This document shows, in pieces, positions 34,999-44,221 of a stretch of 64,000 nucleotides of DNA (position 1 is the stretch's first letter; the number at the start of each line of letters is the position of its first letter). The position numbers and the translations under genes were made by a program. The notes beneath the pieces were generated by a model. It made no database searches, had not been told where the DNA came from, and worked only from the letters and a program-made list of their open reading frames with translations. The stretch comes from Bacteroidia bacterium (GTDB lineage Bacteria; Bacteroidota; Ignavibacteria; SZUA-365), in the NCBI GenBank assembly GCA_027493955.1, contig JAOSJT010000001.1, forward strand, positions 1,131,131 to 1,195,130, in the 5' to 3' direction.

Positions 34999-35538
34999 AT
35001 GCACGATTCATACAGCACCATTCTCGCACTGTCTCTCCTGATCATCACGACCCATCTGCATGCGTACCGCTGTGAAGCCCAGACAGAGGAGCGCCGGCGT
35101 GCGGGCGATGTCGGCCTGCTCCTGTCCGCCGGGGTCTCCAACGGAGCGCGGATCGGTGTAACGAGTTTTATCCTCGACCAATTTTCCACCGAAGCATCCT
35201 TCGGCCTGGTACGCATAAAGCTGCTGGAGGCGGGAGACGAGGTGAAGCATACTGCGGGATATTCCGCATCGCTCGCGGCATCCTGGTACACACATCGCGA
35301 CGCTCCCGTCAGTCCGCTCATCTTCGTGCAGGGCAGTTGGGTCACTGCCGATGGCGCACGCATCGACCAACAGCGGTGGATCGCATGCGTGGGCATCGGT
35401 ACGGAGTATTCTCCCCTGCCTTCCCTGGGCGTGTTTATGCGATTCGGACCCGCACTGCAGACGATACGGACCCGGGGCAACAGTGCGTCGGAGCTGAGTT
35501 TGCAGTTCGATGCCGGATTAAACCTGTTTCTCCGATGA
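34999..35538 (+). CDS. Small outer-membrane beta-barrel-like protein
   Basis: The product is 179 residues. It has an N-terminal signal (STILALSLLIITTHLHAYRC) and a series of short amphipathic strands such as VGLLLSAGVSNGARIGVTSF, SASLAASWYTH and AGLNLFLR at the end. This looks like an eight-strand-type barrel of the OmpA/OmpW-like kind, though no family is certain. It heads a plus-strand run with two small genes and a peptidase. Confidence 0.68.
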   Translation: MHDSYSTILALSLLIITTHLHAYRCEAQTEERRRAGDVGLLLSAGVSNGARIGVTSFILDQFSTEASFGLVRIKLLEAGDEVKHTAGYSASLAASWYTHRDAPVSPLIFVQGSWVTADGARIDQQRWIACVGIGTEYSPLPSLGVFMRFGPALQTIRTRGNSASELSLQFDAGLNLFLR

Positions 35539-35554
35539 CGGGACCCCTGCGCAG

Positions 35555-35902
35555 ATGAAACACCGACTGACAGAGACAGGCGATACGGATGTATCTGCAG
35601 CGGCGCGCATGCTGCCGGCACTGCTGCGCGAGGCCCCGATACCCGTACGACGCGACTGGTTGCTCGTAAAAGCACGACAATATCTGTTTCTTCGTATTGC
35701 CGCGTTCGCCTTTACCGGCATTTTTTCCGTGATGCTCATTGTACAAATCCTGTTCACACCGGTGCTTCCTGTCGGTACCGTGCTGTTTTCTCTCCCCGCA
35801 ATGATCCTCTCCCTGCTGGTCGCGTCGGCGATGCAGCGGGCACGCCGGCGACACCTCGATGCGGCGCATTTTCTCCACACATTGGAACAACGCAGCGTAT
35901 GA
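35555..35902 (+). CDS. Small membrane protein with two predicted spans
   Basis: The product is 115 residues. Two hydrophobic segments lie near 50-70 (IAAFAFTGIFSVMLIVQILF) and 74-95 (PVGTVLFSLPAMILSLLVAS), flanked by basic ends (RRDWLLVKARQY and RARRRH). No family is recognised. The start follows the barrel gene by 16 bases and its stop overlaps the next ATG by four bases. Confidence 0.7.
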   Translation: MKHRLTETGDTDVSAAARMLPALLREAPIPVRRDWLLVKARQYLFLRIAAFAFTGIFSVMLIVQILFTPVLPVGTVLFSLPAMILSLLVASAMQRARRRHLDAAHFLHTLEQRSV

Positions 35903-36393
35903 AACACGTTGACACCTCCGCAGTGCGAATCACTTCGCTCGCGCACGAGCATGCAGATCATTTTCTCGCGCTCATCGACGCACTGGCCGATTACGAAAAA
36001 CTCGCACGACCCGACGCTGCCGCCAAACAGCGCCTTCTGGAGGATGGGCTCGGCACGAGGCAGCGCTTCGAAGCGTTTCTTGCATGGATCGATGACACGC
36101 CGGTCGGGTACGCAATTACTTTTGAGACGTACTCCAGTTTTCTCGCAAAACCCACACAATATCTCGAAGATATTTTCATCCTTCCCGAGTACCGTAAGCA
36201 GAAAGCCGGACTCGCCTTGTTCCTGCACGTAGCCGGGCTTGCCCGAACGCGTGGCTGCGGACGCATGGAATGGACGGTATTGGACTGGAACACCTCCGCA
36301 CAGAGTTTCTACGACGCGCTGGGCGCCGTACATCTTCGCGAATGGTTCCTCTACCGTTTGACGGAAGAACAACTCGCAACCCTGCCACATTGA
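35899..36393 (+). CDS. GNAT N-acetyltransferase, SSAT-like
   Basis: The product is 164 residues of the GNAT fold. The segment GYAITFETYSSFLAKPTQYL, then EDIFILPEYRKQKAGLALF, carries the acetyl-CoA-binding Q/RxxGxG/A-type loop (RKQKAG). GCGRMEWTVLDWNTSAQSFY and LGAVHLREWFLYRL follow. This pattern is characteristic of spermidine/spermine-type (diamine) acetyltransferases, so a polyamine or similar amine is the likely substrate. It overlaps the upstream small membrane gene by four bases. Confidence 0.88.
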   Translation: MKHVDTSAVRITSLAHEHADHFLALIDALADYEKLARPDAAAKQRLLEDGLGTRQRFEAFLAWIDDTPVGYAITFETYSSFLAKPTQYLEDIFILPEYRKQKAGLALFLHVAGLARTRGCGRMEWTVLDWNTSAQSFYDALGAVHLREWFLYRLTEEQLATLPH

Positions 36394-36433
36394 TATCGAA
36401 CAATCGAAACATGCCAAGTAACATGAGGTTTGC

Positions 36434-38632
36434 ATGACGAAGCTTACAAAAATTGGGACGATGATTGTCCTGTTGGCCGCGCTGCTCCTTGCCGTACCGC
36501 TCACAGCGCAAAAAAAGGCGGTGACCCTGCGTGACGTCTTCGGTAATCCCGCGTTCTCACCACCACGCATGGTCAATCTTCAGTGGATGCAAAACGGCAC
36601 ACAGTACACCTACATCAAATCGGACCGTGAAAGCGGATCGCGCTCCATCATGCGCGTTGATGCGCGAAGTGGTGATGAGCAGGTGCTGTTGAATATTGCT
36701 GACCTTCCCCTGCCCGACAAGAAATTTCAGGCCTACCGTTGGGAGGAAAACGAGCGCTTCATGCTGATTACCGTCGAGGAGCGTCCTATCTGGCGACGTT
36801 CGACGATTGGTGAGTACGCCGTATACGACACGCAGCTGAAAAAACTCATTCCCGTTCCGAAGCACGAATCCGGTGTGATGAATGTCAAAGTCTCACCGGA
36901 TGGTTCATGGGTGGGGTATGTGTACAACGACAATATCTGGATCATGAATCTCGAAACAGGTGAGGAACGGCAGCTGACGAACGACGCACGCGAGGCGGTG
37001 TACAACGGCCGTTTCGGGTGGGTGTACGAGGAGGAGTTCAGCATCGTTGACGGCTGGCGCTGGTCGCCTGACAGCAAGCGCATCGCATTCTGGCAGGAAG
37101 ATGAACGGCAGGTACGTGAGTTCACCATGACGAATTGGATGCCGTTGTATCAGGACCTCATCCGCATCCGTTACCCCAAGCCCGGTGAAAAAAATCCGAT
37201 CGAGAAAATCGGTGTCATCGACATCGCGGACGGCGCAATCCGCTGGATGGACCTTGGGAACGAAACCGACATCTATGTCCCCCGTATCGCCTGGACGCGC
37301 GATGCGAACACACTGTGCCTCTACCGGATGCATCGACTGCAAAACGAGCTCGAATTGCTGTTCGCGGACGTCCGCACCGGCGCAACCCGCGTCGTGCACA
37401 GAGAACAATCCGCCACCGGCTGGATAAACGTGGATGACGCTCACTATCTGAATTTTCTGAAGAAAAGCGACCGCTTCCTCTGGTTATCGGAAAAGGACGG
37501 CTTCAACCATCTCTATCTGTACGACTACAACGGGAAACTGCTCCGGCAAGTCACATCCGGGCAATGGGAAATTACTGAAGTCGCAGGTATCAGTGCCGAC
37601 GAGAAAACGGTGTTTTACGTCTCGACGGAGCCTTCGGCGCTCGAACGTCACCTCTATCGCGTGAACATCGACAACGGGAAACGAAAAAGATTGACGGCAC
37701 AAGCAGGACGACATACCGTTGCGGTCAGTCCCGGTGGCAATTTGTTCATTGACACGTGGTCCAATACGGCCCAGGCAAGCACACGCGCACTGTTCGACGG
37801 CGACGGGAAAGAGCTACGATCCCTCGGCGCGGTGGACATGGCTGTGTTTGATAGCTATGCGTGGAGCAAGAAGGAGTTGTTCACTGTAACCACAGCTGAT
37901 GGACTCACTCTCGACGCGAGCATGATCAAGCCGCCGGATTTCGATCCAAGCAAGAAGTATCCGGTCTTTTTCGATGTCTACGGCGGCCCCGGTACACAGG
38001 CGGTATACAACTCCTGGCCTGGTACCATGCAGCAATGGTATGCGAACGAGGGTTTCATCGTCGTGCAGGTGGACAACCGGGGCAGCGGTGGTCGCGGTAC
38101 CGCTTTCAAGCACGCTGTGTACAAACAGCTCGGGAAGTGGGAAGCCAACGATTATATCGAAACCGCGAAATATCTTTCCACACTTCCGTACGTGGACGGC
38201 AAGCGCATCGGTATCTGGGGCTGGAGTTATGGCGGCTACATGGCGGCACTGACGATGATGCTTGGCGCCGACCATTTTGCCGCCGGAACAGCCATCGCCC
38301 CGGTCGTGGACTGGACATTGTATGACACCATTTATGCGGAGCGCTTCATGCAGCGGCCAGACGACAATCCCGAAGGCTACCGGGTCGGGTCCTGCCTCGA
38401 ACATGCCGATAAGCTCAAGGGAAAGCTGCTCATTATTCACGGCGGATTGGACGACAATGTGCACGTGCAGAACGCAATGAAGCTTGTGGACCTGCTTCTG
38501 GAGGCCGGTACGCAATTCGATATGCGCATTTACCCGAATGGTGATCATGGCGTCGCAGGCGGAATGAAATCGCGCCTTGGCCTGTTCGAATACTACATGC
38601 AGCACATGAAGCGCCATCTCAGCGATTCCTGA
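36434..38632 (+). CDS. Dipeptidyl-peptidase IV-type serine peptidase (S9B)
   Basis: The product is 732 residues. It has a signal peptide (LLAALLLAVPLTAQ), an N-terminal propeller domain (DPPIV_N) and a C-terminal alpha/beta-hydrolase. The catalytic triad is visible as Ser598 in GWSYGGYM, Asp673 in HGGLDDN, and His705 in NGDHGV. The propeller holds the paired-Glu loop (VYEEEF) that binds the substrate amino terminus in DPP-IV. It should cleave dipeptides from peptides in the periplasm or outside. It lies 40 bases after the acetyltransferase gene. Confidence 0.94.
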   Translation: MTKLTKIGTMIVLLAALLLAVPLTAQKKAVTLRDVFGNPAFSPPRMVNLQWMQNGTQYTYIKSDRESGSRSIMRVDARSGDEQVLLNIADLPLPDKKFQAYRWEENERFMLITVEERPIWRRSTIGEYAVYDTQLKKLIPVPKHESGVMNVKVSPDGSWVGYVYNDNIWIMNLETGEERQLTNDAREAVYNGRFGWVYEEEFSIVDGWRWSPDSKRIAFWQEDERQVREFTMTNWMPLYQDLIRIRYPKPGEKNPIEKIGVIDIADGAIRWMDLGNETDIYVPRIAWTRDANTLCLYRMHRLQNELELLFADVRTGATRVVHREQSATGWINVDDAHYLNFLKKSDRFLWLSEKDGFNHLYLYDYNGKLLRQVTSGQWEITEVAGISADEKTVFYVSTEPSALERHLYRVNIDNGKRKRLTAQAGRHTVAVSPGGNLFIDTWSNTAQASTRALFDGDGKELRSLGAVDMAVFDSYAWSKKELFTVTTADGLTLDASMIKPPDFDPSKKYPVFFDVYGGPGTQAVYNSWPGTMQQWYANEGFIVVQVDNRGSGGRGTAFKHAVYKQLGKWEANDYIETAKYLSTLPYVDGKRIGIWGWSYGGYMAALTMMLGADHFAAGTAIAPVVDWTLYDTIYAERFMQRPDDNPEGYRVGSCLEHADKLKGKLLIIHGGLDDNVHVQNAMKLVDLLLEAGTQFDMRIYPNGDHGVAGGMKSRLGLFEYYMQHMKRHLSDS

Positions 38633-38661
38633 TCCTTCTCTGATTGCAGCGGCATTGTACC

Positions 38662-38701
38662 TGGCCGCCATCGGAATTTCTGATGGCGGCCATACTTTTT
38701 T
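38662..38701 (+). terminator. Rho-independent terminator of the peptidase gene
   Basis: TGGCCGCCATC (38662-38672) pairs perfectly with GATGGCGGCCA (38682-38692). A TACTTTTTTT tract follows. It sits about 30 bases past the DPP-IV stop. Confidence 0.93.
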
Positions 38702-39005
38702 AGGCGAACGAAAGCAAAGATCGGCCCGTCGCGGAGATCCCCCGGTTCAGCGAGCACCGATCACAGCAGAATCCGGCCGGAGCAGCAGAGACGCGCCACA
38801 CGATCTGATCGTGTGGCACAGCGTGCAGTCCACGTACAGGAAAGGGCTCACCGCATCGAAACAGAACATCCCGTAGCCGGTGGCCCAGGCGTCACGCCTC
38901 CCGGGCTTGTGATCTGCGATGGATCTGTTATATTCCGCTGACATGAAACAAACGTGACGTTCATGTGTCTATTCCCGATGCGGCCTAAGCCCGCAGCAGA
39001 TACCA
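38702..39005. other. Intergenic region before the sigma/anti-sigma locus
   Basis: About 300 bases without a convincing gene. It should hold the promoter of the ECF sigma operon. I see no clear repeat; the sequence near 38928-38945 (TTATATTCC) is AT-rich. If the sigma factor autoregulates, its own promoter motif should be here. Confidence 0.4.
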
Positions 39006-39608
39006 TTGCCGAAACAGACACGTCATACCGGCACTTCCCGCTTTGTTGATTACACGGATGCACAATTGTATTCGATGACGGCGGATGGAAAGAACGGCGA
39101 AGCCGCTTTCCGTGAGCTGTACGCACGCCTGTCGGGTCAGTTGTACGCCTACTGCAAGTGCCTGGCCTGGCGGAGAGACGAAGGAGACGACCTGTTTCAG
39201 GAAGCGTTCGCGCGCTTGTATGAGAGTGCTCTGCAGCAGCGGCAGATCAGCAATATTTCCGGGTATCTGATAAAAATCGCCAGAAATCTCTGGCTGAACA
39301 TACAGCGTGACCGCAGACCTACGGTCGGACTTGAGCTGGCCGAGAACGCCATGCAGGAACCGCCGCATGAAAAGACGGAGATGTTGGATCTGATCCGAAT
39401 GGCAATGGAATTGCTGCCCGATGATTATCGGGAGGCGTATTACATGCGGGAATTCGCCGATTTGCCCTATGAGGAAATCGCGACGGTTATGGAAACCACT
39501 CCCGGCAACATTCGGATACGTGTCACTCGCGCCCGCGAACGCATTCGGGGCATACTCGAACCCTACATCGCAGAATACGAAAACGATACGCAGCGACAGA
39601 AGCCATGA
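39006..39608 (+). CDS. ECF-type RNA polymerase sigma factor
   Basis: The product is 200 residues from a TTG start, or shorter if MTADGKNGEA (39075) is used. Region 2 is seen as FRELYARLSGQLYAYCKCLA, then GDDLFQEAFARLYESALQQ, and IARNLWLNIQRDRRP. Region 4 is LLPDDYREAYYMREFADLPY, then EEIATVMETTPGNIRIRVTR with its helix-turn-helix. It should be held inactive by the downstream protein, whose ATG overlaps the sigma stop by four bases, the usual arrangement for sigma/anti-sigma pairs. Confidence 0.92.
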   Translation: MPKQTRHTGTSRFVDYTDAQLYSMTADGKNGEAAFRELYARLSGQLYAYCKCLAWRRDEGDDLFQEAFARLYESALQQRQISNISGYLIKIARNLWLNIQRDRRPTVGLELAENAMQEPPHEKTEMLDLIRMAMELLPDDYREAYYMREFADLPYEEIATVMETTPGNIRIRVTRARERIRGILEPYIAEYENDTQRQKP

Positions 39609-40951
39609 ACACGCACAACACACTCTCAGCCGATGATCTCCTGCACGCCTGGATAGACGGCGAACTTCCAACCGAGCAGGAGCCACAGTTCTATTCGTTG
39701 CTCGCCTCCGATTCTGTGTATCGCGAGCGGCTTCGCCAGTTCCAGACCATTCGCAGGCAAGCCCTGCGATACGGCGTACAGGCGACCCCCCCGGCCGAAT
39801 TGGGGACACAGCTTTTCGAGCGACTGGGACTCCCCGCCGACGAACACAGATCATCGCGCACGCGCGTGCTTCCGTTTTTCGCGACGTTCTGGTCGCCAAT
39901 CGCCTCCGCAGCCGCCGCTGCTTTTCTCACTGCCGTGATCATTCTCGGTATACAGAAAAACAACACATCGTTCGAGAACGCTTCTCTCGCCCAACAGTCC
40001 GGAGTCGCGGCACCGACGCCGCAGACACTGGCGGCGGATCCGGCACCGAACACACATCCACCCCGTTCGTTGCCTTCGATGAAATTCGTGGATGCACGGA
40101 CGGCATCCCCGGCATCGCAGGTCCAACCATCACCTGTTCAAGGGGTCTACAACGAAGCCGTTTCGACGGACACTCCGTTGGAAGGAGAGACATCCCCGGA
40201 AAACGGCTCTGTCAGCACTGCGGAAAATCACTCCGTCGAATCCGGCAATGTGCCCACCCCCTTCCGAACCGATGCTCTCGAGACGCCTATCGCAGGCACG
40301 TCCGAAGCACCGGATGAACAAGAGAGCCTGCGACCTGAAGCGCATCCTTCTGAAGGTTTCACCGCAGTGAACGATTTGCCTGTCGCGAGCGGGCAACGGG
40401 ACGAGCTCAGCGGCTATCGCGACGGTCCGGCGCCCTTTCCCCAACAAATGGCGCTTTCCGCCGCGGATATCCTCACTATCGAAATCCGGGGAACGACGGC
40501 CTCCTCCTTCCCAAGAGCCACCATCCCCTCCAATCCTGCTCCCTGGATGGAAAACATGGCCATCGGTGTGTTCTATCCTGACGAGCATACCGATCTTGGT
40601 TTGGAATACGGACAGGAAGCGTTTTCTCAGCATTACAGCGGCATGGAAAACGGGAAATACGTCCGCTATGAGCAAAATCTTCGCTCCTCCTGGCTCATCG
40701 CAACCGTCAGACAGCGCATGGGGCGCATCGAGTCGCTCGCAGGGTTTGAACCCTATGCCTCGATCAGTGCGGGAGCAACGTTCGAACTCTGGCCCCTGCT
40801 GAAAGGCGGGTTCGGATTGATGTACATGCCCGATAATCGCGTCCGCTTCCATATTGGTCTCGAGGGTGCGCTGCTCGCCTTCCCGTATCAGGAGCAATGG
40901 TTCACATCGAAGCGCGCGGGCATCACCTACGGCCTTTCCGTCTTGTTCTGA
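39605..40951 (+). CDS. Anti-sigma protein with an outer-membrane-like C-terminal domain
   Basis: The product is 448 residues. Residues 8-55 (SADDLLHAWIDGELPTEQEP) resemble the N-terminal helices of anti-sigma factors, without the HxxxCxxC zinc motif. One transmembrane span follows at about 94-116. A Pro/Thr/Ser/Glu-rich linker covers about 120-290. The last about 155 residues are beta-strand-rich, with WLIATVRQRMGRIESLAG, YASISAGATFELWPLL and KGGFGLMYM, ending in GITYGLSVLF with terminal Phe, as in barrel strands. A fusion of this kind could place sensing at the outer membrane. Whether the end truly inserts in that membrane is inference. Confidence 0.78.
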   Translation: MNTHNTLSADDLLHAWIDGELPTEQEPQFYSLLASDSVYRERLRQFQTIRRQALRYGVQATPPAELGTQLFERLGLPADEHRSSRTRVLPFFATFWSPIASAAAAAFLTAVIILGIQKNNTSFENASLAQQSGVAAPTPQTLAADPAPNTHPPRSLPSMKFVDARTASPASQVQPSPVQGVYNEAVSTDTPLEGETSPENGSVSTAENHSVESGNVPTPFRTDALETPIAGTSEAPDEQESLRPEAHPSEGFTAVNDLPVASGQRDELSGYRDGPAPFPQQMALSAADILTIEIRGTTASSFPRATIPSNPAPWMENMAIGVFYPDEHTDLGLEYGQEAFSQHYSGMENGKYVRYEQNLRSSWLIATVRQRMGRIESLAGFEPYASISAGATFELWPLLKGGFGLMYMPDNRVRFHIGLEGALLAFPYQEQWFTSKRAGITYGLSVLF

Positions 40952-40973
40952 AACGCCTCTGTACAAACATGCA

Positions 40974-42284
40974 ATGATGACAATGCACGACAATATTGCA
41001 GACAGGAAACAATCGCGCGCACCATCGCCGCTGAACGGCCGGACGACGACGCAGGTCCCGAATCCTTTCCGACCAGTGCATGGGGTCGCGCCAGCCATCG
41101 TGCTCTGTGCCATTGCCGCACTGCTCGTCGGCTGCGCCTCTCCAACCGATCCGGATACGCCGCGGCGGCGCATAGCGGAACCATCGAAATATTTCCTCAA
41201 CACGCTGCATATCAGTGAGTATGACGAGGGTTTCGACGTGTCGGAGCTACCCGACGGGGGATTCATATTCGCGGGACGCACCTGGATGGCGCATACCGCG
41301 TCAATTGACGTCCTGCTTGTCCGTACCGATGCCGAAGGCATCGTTCTCTGGAAAAAAACCTTTGGTGGCGTGTACGAGGATCAGGCCTATTCCGTCGAGC
41401 ATACCTCCGACGGCGGCTTCATCATCGTCGGTACCACCGAGTCCTATACCAATGGCTTCACCGACATCTGGTTGATAAAAACCGACGCGCAGGGAACCAT
41501 GCTCTGGAACCGCTCCTACGGCGGGACGAGTTACGATTACGGCCTGGATGTCCGCGAGTGCTTCAACGGCGGTTACATTGTCGCCGGACAATCTCAGCAG
41601 TCCCTTACCGGCGGCAAATATGCGATGTTGCTGCGTACGGATGAACTAGGCAATGAGATCTGGAATAAGCTCTACGGCGGCAGGGATGGCGACATCGCCG
41701 CGTCGGTGGATCAACTTGCGGACGGCGGCTTTGTGGTGGCCGGCGCAACGACATCCGCAACAACCGGCAGCAGCGCGCTGTGGGTATTCCGAACATCCCC
41801 GAGTGGTGAAATCCTCTGGGACCGGAGCATCAGTGGCGCCCAGAGCAACATCGGTACGCGTCTGCATACGCTTGCTGACGGCAGCGTGGCGGTCATCGGG
41901 TATTCCATGCCACCAAATTCCCAGAACTCCAATATGCTGTTCGTCCGTCTCGACCCGGCGGGTGATGTCACCGTGAATACCATTCTGCACGACAATGCTT
42001 TTGGTACCGGTATAGACGAAGCGGCGGATGGCAACTTTGTCGTATGCGGATATACCAATCCCTACAGCGGCGACGCCTCCGATATCGTGCTCTCCAAGGT
42101 GAGCCGTGACGGGAACGTCCTCTGGACGCGTCTCATTGGCGGCAACAGGCGCGATCGTGCCGCAGCGGTTGTCATCACCAGCGACAACGGTTATCTGCTC
42201 ACGGGCAGTACGCGATCGTACGGTCATGGCGACCTGGATCTTCTGATGCTCAAAACCAACGACATCGGCTTGTACGAGGAATAA
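40974..42284 (+). CDS. Lipoprotein with repeated beta-propeller-like motifs
   Basis: The product is 436 residues. The lipobox is LVGC (ALLVGCASP) after a hydrophobic core. Repeats of about 50 residues follow, each with the pattern DGGFI-(V/F)AG-T and a closing D-G-x-x-LW element: examples are ELPDGGFIFAGRTW, TSDGGFIIVGTTE, LADGGFVVAGATTS, and DGNFVVCGYTNP. This looks like a propeller. The start is 22 bases after the anti-sigma gene, suggesting a single operon, so it could be a periplasmic partner or ligand-binding part. Family not named with certainty. Confidence 0.83.
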   Translation: MMTMHDNIADRKQSRAPSPLNGRTTTQVPNPFRPVHGVAPAIVLCAIAALLVGCASPTDPDTPRRRIAEPSKYFLNTLHISEYDEGFDVSELPDGGFIFAGRTWMAHTASIDVLLVRTDAEGIVLWKKTFGGVYEDQAYSVEHTSDGGFIIVGTTESYTNGFTDIWLIKTDAQGTMLWNRSYGGTSYDYGLDVRECFNGGYIVAGQSQQSLTGGKYAMLLRTDELGNEIWNKLYGGRDGDIAASVDQLADGGFVVAGATTSATTGSSALWVFRTSPSGEILWDRSISGAQSNIGTRLHTLADGSVAVIGYSMPPNSQNSNMLFVRLDPAGDVTVNTILHDNAFGTGIDEAADGNFVVCGYTNPYSGDASDIVLSKVSRDGNVLWTRLIGGNRRDRAAAVVITSDNGYLLTGSTRSYGHGDLDLLMLKTNDIGLYEE

Positions 42285-42323
42285 GCCCTCCCCCCTCCAC
42301 TGCGATTTTCGTATCTTGGGAGA

Positions 42324-43109
42324 ATGAAAACTGCCACGCAAACAGACGGCGCACTTTCCGTTATCATCATTGCCGGCGATGAGGAAAAAAACATCGCTGC
42401 CTGCCTCGAATCCGTATCCTGGGCCCATGAACGCATTGTCGTCTGCTCCTCCCGCGCGGACAGAACTGAAGAAATCGCTCGTTTCTACGCGACCCGAGTG
42501 GAATTCCGGGAGTTTCAGGGGTATGCACCGCAAAAACAGTATGCGTTAGACCTCGCAACCTGTGAATGGGTCTTGAGTCTCGATGCCGACGAACGGGCTA
42601 CATCCGAGCTTCGTGACGAGATTCTCCGTGTCACCACGGATACCGGTGCCTGTGACGGGTACACCATACCGCGGAAAAACTATTTCAACGATATTTGGCT
42701 CCGGCATGGGGGATGGTATCCCGACCGCCAACTCCGCCTGTTTCGCAAATCGGCCACCGTCGTTACAAACCGACTGGTGCATGAGGGCTTCGATGTGCGG
42801 GGCCGTCGCGGAGAACTCCAATCGCCCATGCTCCACTACACCCTTCCGCGTGTCAGGCGGCTCCTGCGAAAAAACCTGGATTACGCTTTGTATGAAGCCC
42901 GGGAAAAGGCCACGCGACGGCGTATCGGTGTTCTGGATTTTCTGCTGCGTCCGCCCATAGAATTTCTGAAAAAATACGTCTTCCAGCGTGGCTTTCTCGA
43001 TGGTTGGGAAGGATATATCGTGGCGCTCATTCATGCCTCGAACAAACTCAACGTCCTGATCTATCTCTGGGAAATGCAGCGGCGCGGCGGTGACGGGAGA
43101 GAGGAGTAA
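42324..43109 (+). CDS. Glycosyltransferase family 2, WaaE/KdtX-like
   Basis: The product is 261 residues. The GT-A start is SVIIIAGDEEKNIAACLESV, then WVLSLDADERATSEL with the metal-binding DAD. The pattern with YFNDIWLRHGGWYPDRQLRL and FRKSATV-like residues is that of the WaaE/KdtX group, which adds a hexose to the LPS core. It ends in a basic, membrane-associated helical tail. It overlaps the following heptosyltransferase gene by one base, so the pair likely works on LPS core sugars. Confidence 0.9.
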   Translation: MKTATQTDGALSVIIIAGDEEKNIAACLESVSWAHERIVVCSSRADRTEEIARFYATRVEFREFQGYAPQKQYALDLATCEWVLSLDADERATSELRDEILRVTTDTGACDGYTIPRKNYFNDIWLRHGGWYPDRQLRLFRKSATVVTNRLVHEGFDVRGRRGELQSPMLHYTLPRVRRLLRKNLDYALYEAREKATRRRIGVLDFLLRPPIEFLKKYVFQRGFLDGWEGYIVALIHASNKLNVLIYLWEMQRRGGDGREE

Positions 43110-44152
43110 TGCCTCGGCGACGTCGTATCCTCGTCGTACGTCCCGACCGCATAGGCGATGTCGCACTGGCAACGCCGACGATCAGGGCGTTGCGCCATCA
43201 CTTTCCCGATGCATTCCTGGCGGTACTTGTCCGTCCGTCTACGGAACCTGTGCTGCGGCACAATCCACATCTCGACGCGATTCTGCTCGACGATTATGAA
43301 AACGAGCATGCCGGCAAAAGAGGATTTTTCGACCGGCTGCGCATGCTGCGAAAACATGATTTCGATACAGCCCTGATGCTGCTCCCATCGGAACGCCATG
43401 CATGGATGACCTTTCTCGCCGGTATACGGACGCGCATCGGGGTTGGAAACAAGCTGTATCAGTACCTTACCTTCACACGCCGCGTCAGCAGGAATAAGTA
43501 TATTCCGCTGCGTCATGAAGCAGATTATTGTCTCGATCTCGCCCGTCGTCTGGGTGTTCGTACGGACGATCTTTCCCTGGAGCTGTATCTGACACAGGAG
43601 GAAAAGGACATTGCCGTCGCGGAACTGAAGGCGACGGGCTGGCGGGAGTCGCACCGACTTGTCGCGCTCCATCCCGAAAGCGGAGGTTCGGCGCCGAACT
43701 GGAAGCCGGAGAACTACGCCGCGCTCGCGGAGCGCGTGCTTCGCGAGACCGACGATACGCAAATCCTCGTGCTGCTTTCGAAGAACGGGAGCGTCCTGCA
43801 ACCCTTGTTTGACGTCCCCGGAAAGGAGCGCGTGCTCATTCCCGCGCCCCGCAATGACCTGCGCTTCGCCATGGCCTGCATCGATGCATCGTCAGTGACC
43901 GTGAGCGCAAGTACGGGGCCCATGCATCTCGCGGCGGGTCTTGGAATTCCGACCGTGAATCTGTTCTGTCCCCTTACAGCCTGCTCGCCGGCACTCTGGG
44001 GGCCCAAAGGGAACCGCGCCGAAATTCTACTCCCCGTTGACGGTTATTGCTCGCAACAGTGTCCGGGCGATCCCAAGCTCTGTACGTTCGAGGGCGGCAT
44101 ATCCGTGGAAGACGCCACCGCCGCCGTAGTCAGACAGTTGGCGACGGTATAG
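43109..44152 (+). CDS. Glycosyltransferase family 9 (heptosyltransferase-like)
   Basis: The product is 347 residues. It has the GT9 start ILVVRPDRIGDVALATPTIR and the C-terminal nucleotide-sugar region ALHPESGGSAPNWKPENYAA, then VTVSASTGPMHLAAGLGIPT. This is the pattern of WaaC/WaaF-type heptosyltransferases acting on LPS inner core in the cytoplasm face of the inner membrane. Residues CSQQCPGDPKLC near the end may bind metal or be structural; many family members have a related cysteine-rich end. It is co-transcribed with the preceding glycosyltransferase. Confidence 0.91.
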   Translation: MPRRRRILVVRPDRIGDVALATPTIRALRHHFPDAFLAVLVRPSTEPVLRHNPHLDAILLDDYENEHAGKRGFFDRLRMLRKHDFDTALMLLPSERHAWMTFLAGIRTRIGVGNKLYQYLTFTRRVSRNKYIPLRHEADYCLDLARRLGVRTDDLSLELYLTQEEKDIAVAELKATGWRESHRLVALHPESGGSAPNWKPENYAALAERVLRETDDTQILVLLSKNGSVLQPLFDVPGKERVLIPAPRNDLRFAMACIDASSVTVSASTGPMHLAAGLGIPTVNLFCPLTACSPALWGPKGNRAEILLPVDGYCSQQCPGDPKLCTFEGGISVEDATAAVVRQLATV

Positions 44153-44221
44153 CGACCTCAAAAACCGGCACGCTCAGTGCCTGTACCGGGGATATGCAGT
44201 GCGAAGCTACGTTCCGCGGCT

